DNA from: Flavobacterium psychrophilum
Lineage (GTDB): Bacteria > Bacteroidota > Bacteroidia > Flavobacteriales > Flavobacteriaceae
Assembly: GCA_945869365.1 (NCBI GenBank)
Contig: CAMBOW010000054.1
Span: forward strand, 1 to 13,498
Direction: 5' to 3'
DNA length: 13,498 nt
Part shown: piece by piece, positions 1-6,048 of the stretch
How positions within the stretch are numbered: the stretch's first letter is position 1
How the letters are laid out: every line of letters starts with the position of its first letter
Made by a program: the position numbers and the translations under genes
Notes under the pieces: model-generated
The model's database searches: none
Told to the model about the DNA's origin: nothing
Seen by the model: only the letters and a program-made list of their open reading frames with translations

Positions 1-509
1 GAAATTTCGTTGTTCTTTTTTCCGTTGCTCAAATAGCGCAATACTTCAACTTCCCGGTTGGACAGTTTGCGGTACAAGCGCTCGTTTTTGTTTTGCTTGG
101 CAATTAAGGCCAAGTTGCGCTTCAAAGTGTCGTTGAGTATAATTTGGCCTTGGTGCACTTTCATGATGGCCACGCCCAAGGTTTCAATTTTTGCCGTTTT
201 GTGCACGTAGCCCGAAACACCTGCTTTGATGGCGTTTGGCGCATAGACTTGCTCGGCATAACTGCTAAAAATAATCACTTTGGTTTTGGTGTAATACTTG
301 ATGATGGCCTTTAATTCGTAGATGCTGGTGAGTCCGTCCAGGTCTAAATCAAGCACGAGTACATCTATGTCTTTGGTGTATAATACGTCTTTCACCATCG
401 AGAAATTCCCCACATTGGCTACTATACTGATGTGGGCATTGTCTTTAAAGTAGGACTTAATCCCAAAATGCACCGCTGGATAATTATCTGCAAGACAAAC
501 ATTGATCAT
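1..509 (-). CDS. LuxR/NarL-family response regulator, C-terminus cut off by window edge
   Basis: A phosphorylation-dependent transcription factor. From the ATG at 507-509 I read 169 codons open to the window edge. The N-terminus is a receiver domain: an acidic D8, the likely phosphoacceptor D54 in the stretch LVLDLDLDG, the switch residue S82 in IIFSS, and the conserved lysine K104 in GYVHKTA. From about residue 148, the sequence LSNREVEVLRYLSNG is the start of a LuxR-type helix-turn-helix; its recognition helix lies outside the window. The family is usually about 210 residues long, so roughly 40 are missing. No sensor kinase is visible beside it. It follows nadE on the same strand after a 94-base AT-rich gap, so it may have its own promoter. 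Target genes cannot be inferred. Confidence 0.9.
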   Translation of the reverse strand, partial: MINVCLADNYPAVHFGIKSYFKDNAHISIVANVGNFSMVKDVLYTKDIDVLVLDLDLDGLTSIYELKAIIKYYTKTKVIIFSSYAEQVYAPNAIKAGVSGYVHKTAKIETLGVAIMKVHQGQIILNDTLKRNLALIAKQNKNERLYRKLSNREVEVLRYLSNGKKNNEI

Positions 510-559
510 GATTTCAATTGTTAAGAATGAACATCCATTTAAGTGGGCTAAATTTAGTT

Positions 560-588
560 AAAAAAAGTTTAAAATATAAAATAAACTT
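560..588 (-). terminator. Possible AT-rich terminator downstream of nadE
   Basis: Read on the minus strand, a perfect 7-base inverted repeat (AAGTTTA / TAAACTT, arms at 588-582 and 571-565, 10-base loop) begins 15 bases after the nadE stop. The second arm runs directly into a tract of seven T (566-560). This is the geometry of an intrinsic terminator, but the stem has a single G-C pair, so it would be weak. Much of this gap is AT-rich, and the repeat could be chance. Confidence 0.3.
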
Positions 589-603
589 ATTAAAATCAGT
601 TGC

Positions 604-1401
604 TTAGCGATCAATCTTGCACACCGGAATTGCAATCATTTTGTGTTGATTCACCCGGTGAAGTCGGGAGTATATGGCCATTACTTCCTGTTGTCTGGCC
701 GTGAAGTCTGCCGACGATAACTGCATTTCTATTGCAGTCATGGCCCATTCCAACTCATCATAGGTAGCGCCCAATTGGTCTTCGTCGCTGCGGTCGTCGC
801 CAAACAAACCGTCCGTAGGTGCGGCCGTCAAGATAGATTGCGGCACACCCAAATGTGCGCCCAAGGCAAATACTTCCGATTTCATCAAATCGGCAATCGG
901 ACTCAAGTCAACGCCGCCATCGCCATATTTGGTGTAGAACCCCACTCCAAAATCTTCAATTTTATTGCCTGTTCCGGCTACCAATCGGCCGTGAATTCCG
1001 GCAAAGTAATACAGCGTAGTCATGCGCAAACGCGCTCTAGTATTGCCCAAGGCAAGTTGCAATTTATCAGAATTTGAACTGCTGGGCAGTTGGTCAGTAA
1101 AGGTGTTAAACAGGGGTGTCAGATCGGCTTCGCTGTGCTGTACATTTGGAAAGCGATTTTGCAAGTGCTTGATGTGTTCGTAGGCTCTGCTCACATGGCT
1201 TTGCGCCTGATGAATGGGCATGGTTACACACAATACATCCAAACCGGTGAGCGCACATAAGGTTGAGGTTACCGCCGAATCAATGCCGCCCGAAACACCC
1301 ACTACAAAGCCCGAGCTTTTAGCCTCAAGAGCATATGACTTTAACCACGATACAATTTGAGTGCTGGCCTTTTCAGCCGAGAATGAATTATTTGGAACCA
1401 T
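604..1401 (-). CDS. nadE: NH3-dependent NAD+ synthetase
   Basis: Catalyses the last step of NAD+ biosynthesis, ATP-dependent amidation of nicotinic acid adenine dinucleotide. It has 265 residues, the normal size for the short ammonia-using form; there is no N-terminal glutaminase domain. Visible motifs are the ATP-pyrophosphatase loop SGGIDS (37-42), GNTRARLRMTTLYYFA (119-134), GTGNKIED (143-150) and KYGDGGVDLSP (158-168). I chose the ATG at 1399-1401 because the family similarity begins there. The frame stays open upstream to 1797, but that part has no family resemblance and would run antisense into gldB. A -7 promoter element lies about 35 bases upstream. It is divergent from gldB, the same neighbourhood as in Flavobacterium johnsoniae as I recall it. 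Confidence 0.97.
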   Translation of the reverse strand: MVPNNSFSAEKASTQIVSWLKSYALEAKSSGFVVGVSGGIDSAVTSTLCALTGLDVLCVTMPIHQAQSHVSRAYEHIKHLQNRFPNVQHSEADLTPLFNTFTDQLPSSSNSDKLQLALGNTRARLRMTTLYYFAGIHGRLVAGTGNKIEDFGVGFYTKYGDGGVDLSPIADLMKSEVFALGAHLGVPQSILTAAPTDGLFGDDRSDEDQLGATYDELEWAMTAIEMQLSSADFTARQQEVMAIYSRLHRVNQHKMIAIPVCKIDR

Positions 1402-1435
1402 GCGATTGGATTTAGAAATACGGTGAGTATCTTTG

Positions 1436-1443
1436 CAAAAATA
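1436..1443 (-). promoter_or_regulatory. Bacteroidetes -7 promoter element for nadE
   Basis: The minus strand reads TATTTTTG, an exact match to the Bacteroidetes sigma-A -7 consensus TAnnTTTG. Transcription would start near 1429, giving a leader of about 28 bases before the nadE ATG at 1401. I see no clear TTG at the -33 position. The match supports the chosen nadE start, because the longer reading frame would lie upstream of this promoter. Confidence 0.55.
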
Positions 1444-1488
1444 ATAATAATTTGCTACGCCGGTTGGCTTTTTTTTAACCCTTGAATG

Positions 1489-1584
1489 AAGCTGTTTCCT
1501 GCTGTTCGCTTTATTCCCCGCAAAAAATAATCGGGAATTTCCCTCCTTTTTTTGCGCGGCGATACCGCTGCCATCAGGGCTAGG
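1489..1584. repeat. Structured intergenic element, probably a dispersed flavobacterial repeat
   Basis: This non-coding stretch between divergent nadE and gldB contains nested inverted repeats. A perfect 9-base stem CGCAAAAAA (1519-1527) / TTTTTTGCG (1548-1556) encloses GGG/CCC arms at 1533-1535 and 1541-1543. A small hairpin GCGG-CGATA-CCGC (1556-1568) follows; it shares G1556 with the large stem. The ends can also pair: AGC (1490-1492) and CCTG (1498-1501) with CAGG (1575-1578) and GCT (1579-1581). From memory, the left end CCTGCTGTTCGCT and right end ACCGCTGCCATCAGGGCTAG resemble a repeat scattered through intergenic regions of Flavobacterium genomes. That likeness was not checked. The structure is seen directly; the repeat assignment is inference. 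Confidence 0.5.
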
Positions 1585-1635
1585 CATACGAAAAACAAGC
1601 AAATGTAGTTTTACTATAAAACACCATACACATTC

Positions 1636-2607
1636 ATGATTAAAGTAATTGTAAGATCTGGAATTTTTGTAGCGGCTGTGCTGCTGCTGCTGTTCGCTTG
1701 TGATAAACGCTCCAAAGTAGAGCAAGAAATTAGCGAAAAACCACTTAATATTAAAGTTGAGCGCTTTGACAAAGCCTTTTTTGAAACCGCGCCCCAAGAT
1801 TTACCAGCACTCCAAGCAAAATATCCCTATTTCTTTCCTGCTGGCAATGACGATGCGATTTGGCAAGATAAAATGCAAAACCCCATGTGGAGAGAATTGT
1901 ATGAAGAAGTGCAAAAAAAGTTTGGCAATTTTCAAAAAGAACAAACTGAAATCAACGAATTGGTGAAGCATTTGCAGCATTACTTCCCAGGCACCAAAAC
2001 ACCCAAAGTTATTACTGTAATCTCCGAAATGGATTACCACAACAAAGTGATTTATGCCGACACTTTAGTATTAATTTCCCTCGAAATGTATTTGGGTAAG
2101 ACGCATCGCTTCTATGAATTTCCCGAGTATATCAAGCAAAATTTTGAGCCCAACCAGCTGTTGCCCGATTTAGTTTCTGGTTTTGCTTTTCGCAAAATTC
2201 CACCGCCAAGAGATTCTTCATTTTTGTCGCAAATGATCTATGCCGGAAAAGAAGCTTACCTCAAAGACGTGCTACTCCCAACCTATGCTGATGCTGACAA
2301 AATTGGGTTTTTGCCCGAGCAAATCACCTGGTGTGTAGAAAATGAAAGTTACATTTGGCGTTACTTTGTTGAGAAAAAAATGCTGTACAGCACCGATCAA
2401 AAATTGGGCACTCGCTTTCTGAATCCGGCGCCTTTTTCTAAGTTTTATTTAGAAATTGACAACGAATCACCCGGACGAGTTGGCGCCTGGGTAGGCTGGC
2501 AAATTGTGCGGGCCTATATGGAAAACAACAAAGTGAGCATCCAAGAACTCTTGGCTGCCGACGCAAAAACAATCTTTGAACAATCACACTACAAACCCAA
2601 GAAATAA
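1636..2607 (+). CDS. gldB: Gliding motility lipoprotein GldB
   Basis: A lipoprotein of the flavobacterial gliding machinery; loss of gldB in Flavobacterium johnsoniae abolishes gliding. Its biochemical role is not established. The protein has 323 residues. It starts with a basic residue and a hydrophobic segment (about 4-21) ending in the lipobox LFAC, so C22 should be lipid-modified after signal peptidase II cleavage. The C-terminal part (about 280-323, with GRVGAWVGWQIVRAYM) resembles the tail of DUF2268-type metallopeptidases, but no HExxH zinc motif is present, so a peptidase activity is not supported. Its stop codon shares one base with the gldC start (TAATG), indicating translational coupling. 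A near-match -7 element, TAGTTTTA at 1606-1613, lies about 22 bases upstream of the ATG. Confidence 0.93.
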   Translation: MIKVIVRSGIFVAAVLLLLFACDKRSKVEQEISEKPLNIKVERFDKAFFETAPQDLPALQAKYPYFFPAGNDDAIWQDKMQNPMWRELYEEVQKKFGNFQKEQTEINELVKHLQHYFPGTKTPKVITVISEMDYHNKVIYADTLVLISLEMYLGKTHRFYEFPEYIKQNFEPNQLLPDLVSGFAFRKIPPPRDSSFLSQMIYAGKEAYLKDVLLPTYADADKIGFLPEQITWCVENESYIWRYFVEKKMLYSTDQKLGTRFLNPAPFSKFYLEIDNESPGRVGAWVGWQIVRAYMENNKVSIQELLAADAKTIFEQSHYKPKK

Positions 2608-2942
2608 TGGCAAATACACCCAATTCCGAAATTAAATTTATAGTACAGCTAGACGAAAATCGCGTGCCCGAAAAACTGCATTGGACAGCCCAAGACGGCG
2701 GTGTCGAACTCGAAGAATCCAAAGCCATTATGTTGTCCATTTGGGACAATAAAAATAAAGAAACCTTACGCATTGATTTATGGACCAAAGACATGCCGGT
2801 TGACGAAATGAAAGTCTTTTTTCACCAAACCTTGGTGGCCATGTCCGAAACCTACCACCGTGCGACAGCCGATGAAAAAATGGCGGCAACTATGAAAGAT
2901 TTTTGCGATTATTTTGCCGAAAAATTAGAATTAAAAGGTTAA
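2607..2942 (+). CDS. gldC: Gliding motility protein GldC
   Basis: A small protein of 111 residues with no signal peptide or membrane segment, so probably cytoplasmic. In Flavobacterium johnsoniae gldC lies directly after gldB, and its loss reduces gliding without eliminating it; the molecular function is unknown. The sequence is mixed alpha/beta in character, with features typical of the family such as EKLHWTAQDGG near residue 22 and a C-terminal helix ending DYFAEKLELKG. The ATG overlaps the gldB TAA by one base, so it is almost certainly co-translated with gldB. The length matches the family. It is convergent with engB, leaving only 15 bases between the two stops. Confidence 0.93.
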   Translation: MANTPNSEIKFIVQLDENRVPEKLHWTAQDGGVELEESKAIMLSIWDNKNKETLRIDLWTKDMPVDEMKVFFHQTLVAMSETYHRATADEKMAATMKDFCDYFAEKLELKG

Positions 2943-2945
2943 TTC
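2928..2945. terminator. Weak inverted repeat at the gldC/engB convergence
   Basis: A perfect 7-base inverted repeat GAATTAA-AAGG-TTAATTC spans the gldC stop codon and enters the 15-base gap before the end of engB. Its location between convergent genes would suit a bidirectional terminator. The stem has only one G-C pair and no T tract follows on the plus strand, so this is a weak candidate. Confidence 0.2.
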
Positions 2946-2957
2946 CCAATCCTACAA

Positions 2958-3575
2958 CTAATACGGCTTCTCTTGAAATAACTCCTGGTTAATCTCTTCG
3001 ATGTAGCTCAGGAGAATTTCTTTTCCAGTTCCTTCGGTAGACGAAGTGACAAAGTGCTGCGGCATTTCGGCCCAGTTGTTGGCGAGCATTTGTTTTCTAT
3101 AGGCTGCCACGTGCATGTCTACTTTTACTCGGCTAATTTTGTCGGCTTTGGTAAATACGATGCAAAACGGAATTTCGCTTTCGCCCATAAATTCCATAAA
3201 TTCCAAATCAATTTTTTGCGCTTCCAATCGGATGTCAATGAGTACAAACGCACAAACGAGCTGCATACGTTGTTCAAAGTAATCGGTGATAAATTGCTGA
3301 AAAACCGCCTTTGTTTTTTTGGACACTTTGGCGTAGCCATAGCCCGGCAAATCGACCAAAAACCAATTGTTGTTTATTTTAAAGTGATTGATTAACTGTG
3401 TTTTACCCGGTCTTCCTGAGGTTTTTGCCAAGTTTTTATGGTTGGTGAGCATGTTAATCAACGACGATTTCCCCACGTTGGAACGACCAATAAACGCGTA
3501 TTCTGGCAACGGTTCTTTTGGGCATTTGTCAACTTCAGAATTGCTGATGATAAATTCGGCAGTGTTTATTTTCAT
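2958..3575 (-). CDS. engB: Ribosome biogenesis GTP-binding protein EngB (YsxC/YihA)
   Basis: A cytoplasmic GTPase needed for late assembly of the 50S ribosomal subunit; it is essential in well-studied bacteria. With 205 residues it is a normal-length single G-domain protein. The GTPase motifs are in order: G1 GRSNVGKS (30-37), the switch I/G2 stretch TSGRPGKTQ (52-60), G3 DLPG (75-78) followed by the family signature YGYAKV, G4 TKAD (142-145), and G5 TSS (177-179). The ATG at 3573-3575 gives the family's usual start, with the conserved N-terminal phrase AEFIISN. It lies 13 bases after the stop of the alpha/beta hydrolase on the same strand, so the two are probably one transcript. engB beside the dcw cluster is a familiar flavobacterial arrangement. 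Confidence 0.97.
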   Translation of the reverse strand: MKINTAEFIISNSEVDKCPKEPLPEYAFIGRSNVGKSSLINMLTNHKNLAKTSGRPGKTQLINHFKINNNWFLVDLPGYGYAKVSKKTKAVFQQFITDYFEQRMQLVCAFVLIDIRLEAQKIDLEFMEFMGESEIPFCIVFTKADKISRVKVDMHVAAYRKQMLANNWAEMPQHFVTSSTEGTGKEILLSYIEEINQELFQEKPY

Positions 3576-3588
3576 GAGAAAAAAGATG

Positions 3589-4353
3589 CTATAAGTTTAC
3601 CTTTTTCAACCACTCAAGCATCAGTTGATTAAAGGTTGTTGGTTGTTCCATCATGGCTGCATGGCCGCATTGATCAATCCAGTATAAGGAAGAATTAGGC
3701 ATTAGTTTGTAGAATTCTTCGGCCACATGCGGGGGAGTTACACTGTCGTTTTTGCCCCAAATTATACAGGTGGGCACGTGCATTTTGGGCAAATCTTTGG
3801 CCATGTTGTGGCGAATGGCGCTTTTGGCAATGGTCAAGGTTTTAATCAATTTGATGCGATCATTAGCCATGGCATATACTTCATCAACAATTTCTTTGGT
3901 TGCAATTTTAGGGTCGTAAAAAACGGCTTCGGCCTTTTTTTGAATATATTCATAATCCCCTCTTCTAGGGTAGCTATCGCCCATCGCGCTTTCGTATAAG
4001 CCGGAACTTCCTGTAATGATTAGGCCCAACATTTTTTCGGGATACATTTTGGTATGGTACAGTGCAATGTGTCCACCCAATGAATTTCCCAATAAAATTA
4101 CCCGGTCATATCCCTTAAAGGTGATAAACTCTTTTACGTATCGGGCAAACGCTTTTACGTTGGTGCGCAAAATACTTTGTGTATAAATGGGTAGCTCCGG
4201 AATAACCACTTTGTACCCATGCGCAGGGAAGAAATCAGCCACGCCATCAAAGTTGCTTAAACCGCCCATAAGTCCATGAAGGATAATAATGGGAGTGCCT
4301 TCGCCAGCTTCGAAGTAGGTGTATTTGCCTTCTTTTTTTATTGCATGTTTCAT
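3589..4353 (-). CDS. Alpha/beta-fold hydrolase
   Basis: A cytoplasmic serine hydrolase of unknown substrate, with no signal peptide. Residue numbers follow the ATG start at 4351-4353 (254 residues). The oxyanion-hole motif is HGLMGG (26-31), the nucleophile elbow is GNSLGG with S91, and the likely acid and base are D203 (WGKNDSVTPP) and H231 (QCGHAAMMEQP), a complete catalytic triad. A TTG three codons upstream (4360-4362) could also start the frame. I prefer the ATG because the phrase MKHAIKKEGKYTYFEAG reads like the family's usual beginning and because the ATG sits about 22 bases from the predicted transcription start. The gene is upstream of engB in the same unit. Esterase, lipase or C-C hydrolase activities are all possible. 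Confidence 0.9.
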   Translation of the reverse strand: MKHAIKKEGKYTYFEAGEGTPIIILHGLMGGLSNFDGVADFFPAHGYKVVIPELPIYTQSILRTNVKAFARYVKEFITFKGYDRVILLGNSLGGHIALYHTKMYPEKMLGLIITGSSGLYESAMGDSYPRRGDYEYIQKKAEAVFYDPKIATKEIVDEVYAMANDRIKLIKTLTIAKSAIRHNMAKDLPKMHVPTCIIWGKNDSVTPPHVAEEFYKLMPNSSLYWIDQCGHAAMMEQPTTFNQLMLEWLKKVNL

Positions 4354-4381
4354 AAATGACAAGCTAGGTTCCTATCTGCCG

Positions 4382-4389
4382 CAAATATA
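4382..4389 (-). promoter_or_regulatory. -7 promoter element for the hydrolase-engB unit
   Basis: The minus strand reads TATATTTG, an exact match to the Bacteroidetes -7 consensus TAnnTTTG. Transcription would start near 4375, giving a leader of about 22 bases to the ATG at 4353. No convincing -33 TTG is seen. It lies 28 bases upstream of the hydrolase ATG and is the only exact match in this spacer on the minus strand. Confidence 0.55.
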
Positions 4390-4567
4390 GAATTTTTTAA
4401 ATGAAAGTAACGCGTTGCGCGGCTGTTATCGTCTGAGTTGATTAACATCTATTCGGCTATCTAAATTTTTATACTCACTTCCAATTCATCTTTAATCGCT
4501 TCCCTCTTAACAATTTGACTGCGAACAAATTCGTGATTTTAGAACGCGTTTTAAACGGATTTTCTCC
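4390..4567. other. Divergent spacer between hydrolase promoter and MraZ boxes, no gene seen
   Basis: Together with the flanking control elements this forms a 310-base gene-free gap (4354-4663). I see no supported ORF and no RNA gene. The only structured feature is the dyad AATTTG (4512-4517) / CAAATT (4526-4531) with an 8-base centre, about 37 bases upstream of the first MraZ box. It could be an operator half-site pair or chance. Confidence 0.5.
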
Positions 4568-4615
4568 AAAGTGGTAAAACTTATTAACAAAGTGGTAGAA
4601 AGTGGTAAAATGTGG
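4568..4615 (+). promoter_or_regulatory. Four-box MraZ operator upstream of mraZ
   Basis: The motif AAAGTGG occurs at 4568-4574, 4589-4595 and 4599-4605, and the variant AATGTGG at 4609-4615. The first two boxes are 21 bases apart and the next intervals are 10 and 10, so all lie on nearly the same face of the helix. Regularly spaced short repeats upstream of mraZ are the known binding sites of MraZ: TGGGN repeats at 10-base intervals in Escherichia coli, and AAAGTG[T/G] boxes in Mollicutes. The last box ends 12 bases before the -7 element, where a -33 element would be. Binding there should strongly affect transcription; repression is the E. coli precedent and activation the Mollicutes one. Confidence 0.8.
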
Positions 4616-4627
4616 AAAATTATTTTA

Positions 4628-4635
4628 TATTTTTG
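4628..4635 (+). promoter_or_regulatory. -7 promoter element of the dcw operon
   Basis: TATTTTTG is an exact match to TAnnTTTG and the only exact plus-strand match in the spacer. Transcription would start near 4642, leaving a leader of about 22 bases to the TTG start at 4664. There is no TTG at the expected -33 distance; that place is taken by MraZ boxes. The element argues against the longer mraZ frame, whose possible starts at 4571 and 4610 lie upstream of it. Confidence 0.6.
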
Positions 4636-4663
4636 CTCTGTATCTAATTTAATTAATGATTTT

Positions 4664-5137
4664 TTGGAAGCAATAATAGGAACATACGAGTGTAAGGTAG
4701 ACGCTAAGGGCAGGCTGTTAATGCCAGCTCCTTTGAAGAAGCAACTTACTACCGGACTTCAGGCAGGATTTGTCTTGAAGCGCTCGGTGTTTCAGCCGTG
4801 TTTGGAGTTGTATCCCATGGCCGAATGGAATGCGATGATGCAAAAAATCAATTCGTTAAACCGCTTTGTAAAAAAGAACAACGACTTCATTCGTCGATTT
4901 ACTGCGGGAGTTCGCGTAGTAGAGGTGGATGCGTTGGGTCGGGTTTTAATCCCAAAAGACTTGGTTTCATGTGCAGGAATTTCCAAAGAAATTGTCTTGT
5001 CGTCAGCAATAAATATTGTGGAGATTTGGGATAAAGCAGCCTACGAAAAAGCAATTGATGATTCGGTAGTAGACTTTGCTGATTTGGCCGAAGAGGTTAT
5101 GGGAACTGTAAACGACGCGCCAAATGGACTATCATAA
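4664..5137 (+). CDS. mraZ: Transcriptional regulator MraZ
   Basis: First gene of the dcw cluster, a DNA-binding protein that forms rings and regulates its own operon. From the TTG at 4664-4666 it has 157 residues, the family length. The two SpoVT/AbrB-type half-domains carry the DxxxR motifs DAKGR (13-17) and DALGR (89-93), each followed by L-[LI]-x-P-like residues (LLMP, VLIP). The start was chosen because ME-AIIGTYECK aligns with the usual beginning (M-x-x-IIGTYECK in relatives as I recall them) and because it follows the -7 element by about 30 bases. The frame is open back to 4571 (GTG) with an ATG at 4610, but these lie within the MraZ boxes. The gene overlaps rsmH by 14 bases. Confidence 0.95.
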   Translation: MEAIIGTYECKVDAKGRLLMPAPLKKQLTTGLQAGFVLKRSVFQPCLELYPMAEWNAMMQKINSLNRFVKKNNDFIRRFTAGVRVVEVDALGRVLIPKDLVSCAGISKEIVLSSAINIVEIWDKAAYEKAIDDSVVDFADLAEEVMGTVNDAPNGLS

Positions 5138-6020
5138 TCCTGTTTTGTTGCATCCCACTGTGGATGGTTTGGCTATAAAAGCCGACGGCATTTATGTCGA
5201 TGTGACGTTTGGCGGCGGTGGACATTCCAAAGCAATGCTTGAGCAGTTGGGTCCCGAAGGAAAGTTATTTGCTTTTGATCAAGACGAAGATGCCTTGGCC
5301 AATGCCTTGCCCGACGAACGGTTTACCTTGATACATGAAAATTTCAGATACATCAAGCGTTTTTTGCGCTTTCACAACATTAAAAGTGTCGACGGTATTT
5401 TGGCCGATTTGGGTGTTTCATCCCATCAATTTGATGTGGCCGAACGCGGATTCTCTACTCGATTTGATGCCGAATTAGACATGCGCATGAGCAAAAGAAC
5501 TGAGCTCAGTGCCTACAAAATAGTAAATGAGTACGATGCCGAAAATTTAACGCGCGTGTTCTATGATTATGGTGAATTAAAAAATGCACCGGCGCTGGCC
5601 AGAACAATTATTGAGGCCCGCGAATACGAATTAATCAAAAATACAGCTCAACTCAAAGAGGTTTTGTCGCGGTTTTTACCGGCGCACAAAAGCCATAAAA
5701 TATTAGCACAAATCTACCAAGCCATTCGCATTGAGGTGAATCAAGAGATGGAAGTTTTGAAAGAATTTTTAATCCAATCCCTCGAAATTTTAAAGCCAGG
5801 CGGCCGATTGAGCGTGATTTCCTATCATTCGCTCGAAGATCGATTGGTGAAGCGTTACATGAAAAATGGCCTATTTGAAGGCGAACCCGAACGCGATTTC
5901 TTCGGAAATTTTACGGTGCCTTTCAAAACCATAGAAAAACTTATTGTTCCCAATCAGCAAGAAATAAAAATCAACAATCGAGCTCGAAGTGCCAAACTTC
6001 GCATAGCCGAAAAAATATAA
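5124..6020 (+). CDS. rsmH: 16S rRNA (cytosine(1402)-N(4))-methyltransferase RsmH
   Basis: Uses S-adenosylmethionine to methylate N4 of C1402 in the ribosomal P site (older name mraW). It has 298 residues, close to the usual 300-315. Motifs are the SAM-binding DVTFGGGGHS (26-35), FAFDQDEDA (49-57), the family signature DLGVSS (95-100) followed by RGFS and DMRM, SYHSLEDR (233-240) and the C-terminal NNRARSAKLR. The ATG at 5124 lies inside the end of mraZ in another frame (14-base overlap), so translation is probably coupled. The beginning MDYHNPVLL is the classic RsmH N-terminus, which confirms the start. A 28-base gap separates it from ftsL. Confidence 0.98.
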   Translation: MDYHNPVLLHPTVDGLAIKADGIYVDVTFGGGGHSKAMLEQLGPEGKLFAFDQDEDALANALPDERFTLIHENFRYIKRFLRFHNIKSVDGILADLGVSSHQFDVAERGFSTRFDAELDMRMSKRTELSAYKIVNEYDAENLTRVFYDYGELKNAPALARTIIEAREYELIKNTAQLKEVLSRFLPAHKSHKILAQIYQAIRIEVNQEMEVLKEFLIQSLEILKPGGRLSVISYHSLEDRLVKRYMKNGLFEGEPERDFFGNFTVPFKTIEKLIVPNQQEIKINNRARSAKLRIAEKI

Positions 6021-6048
6021 TTCAAGGATTAAGGTAAACCGCATTTTT

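Noticed and set aside
548..557. Palindrome CTAAATTTAG upstream of the response regulator
   Set aside because: A 10-base AT-rich palindrome in a very AT-rich gap is expected by chance; no second copy or spacing pattern supports an operator.
1513..1538. Bulged hairpin ATTCCCCG/CGGGAAT followed by a T-rich stretch, as an intrinsic terminator
   Set aside because: It lies between divergent genes where no transcript needs ending, has an unpaired base, and competes with the stronger 1519-1556 stem.
1402..1797. N-terminal extension of nadE by 132 codons on the minus strand
   Set aside because: The extension has no family resemblance, is Lys/Phe/Gln-rich, lies upstream of the likely nadE promoter and runs antisense through the start of gldB. 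NadE of 265 residues is already complete.
4571..4663. Longer mraZ frame from GTG 4571 or ATG 4610
   Set aside because: Both starts fall within the AAAGTGG boxes and upstream of the -7 element; the added residues are unlike any MraZ N-terminus.
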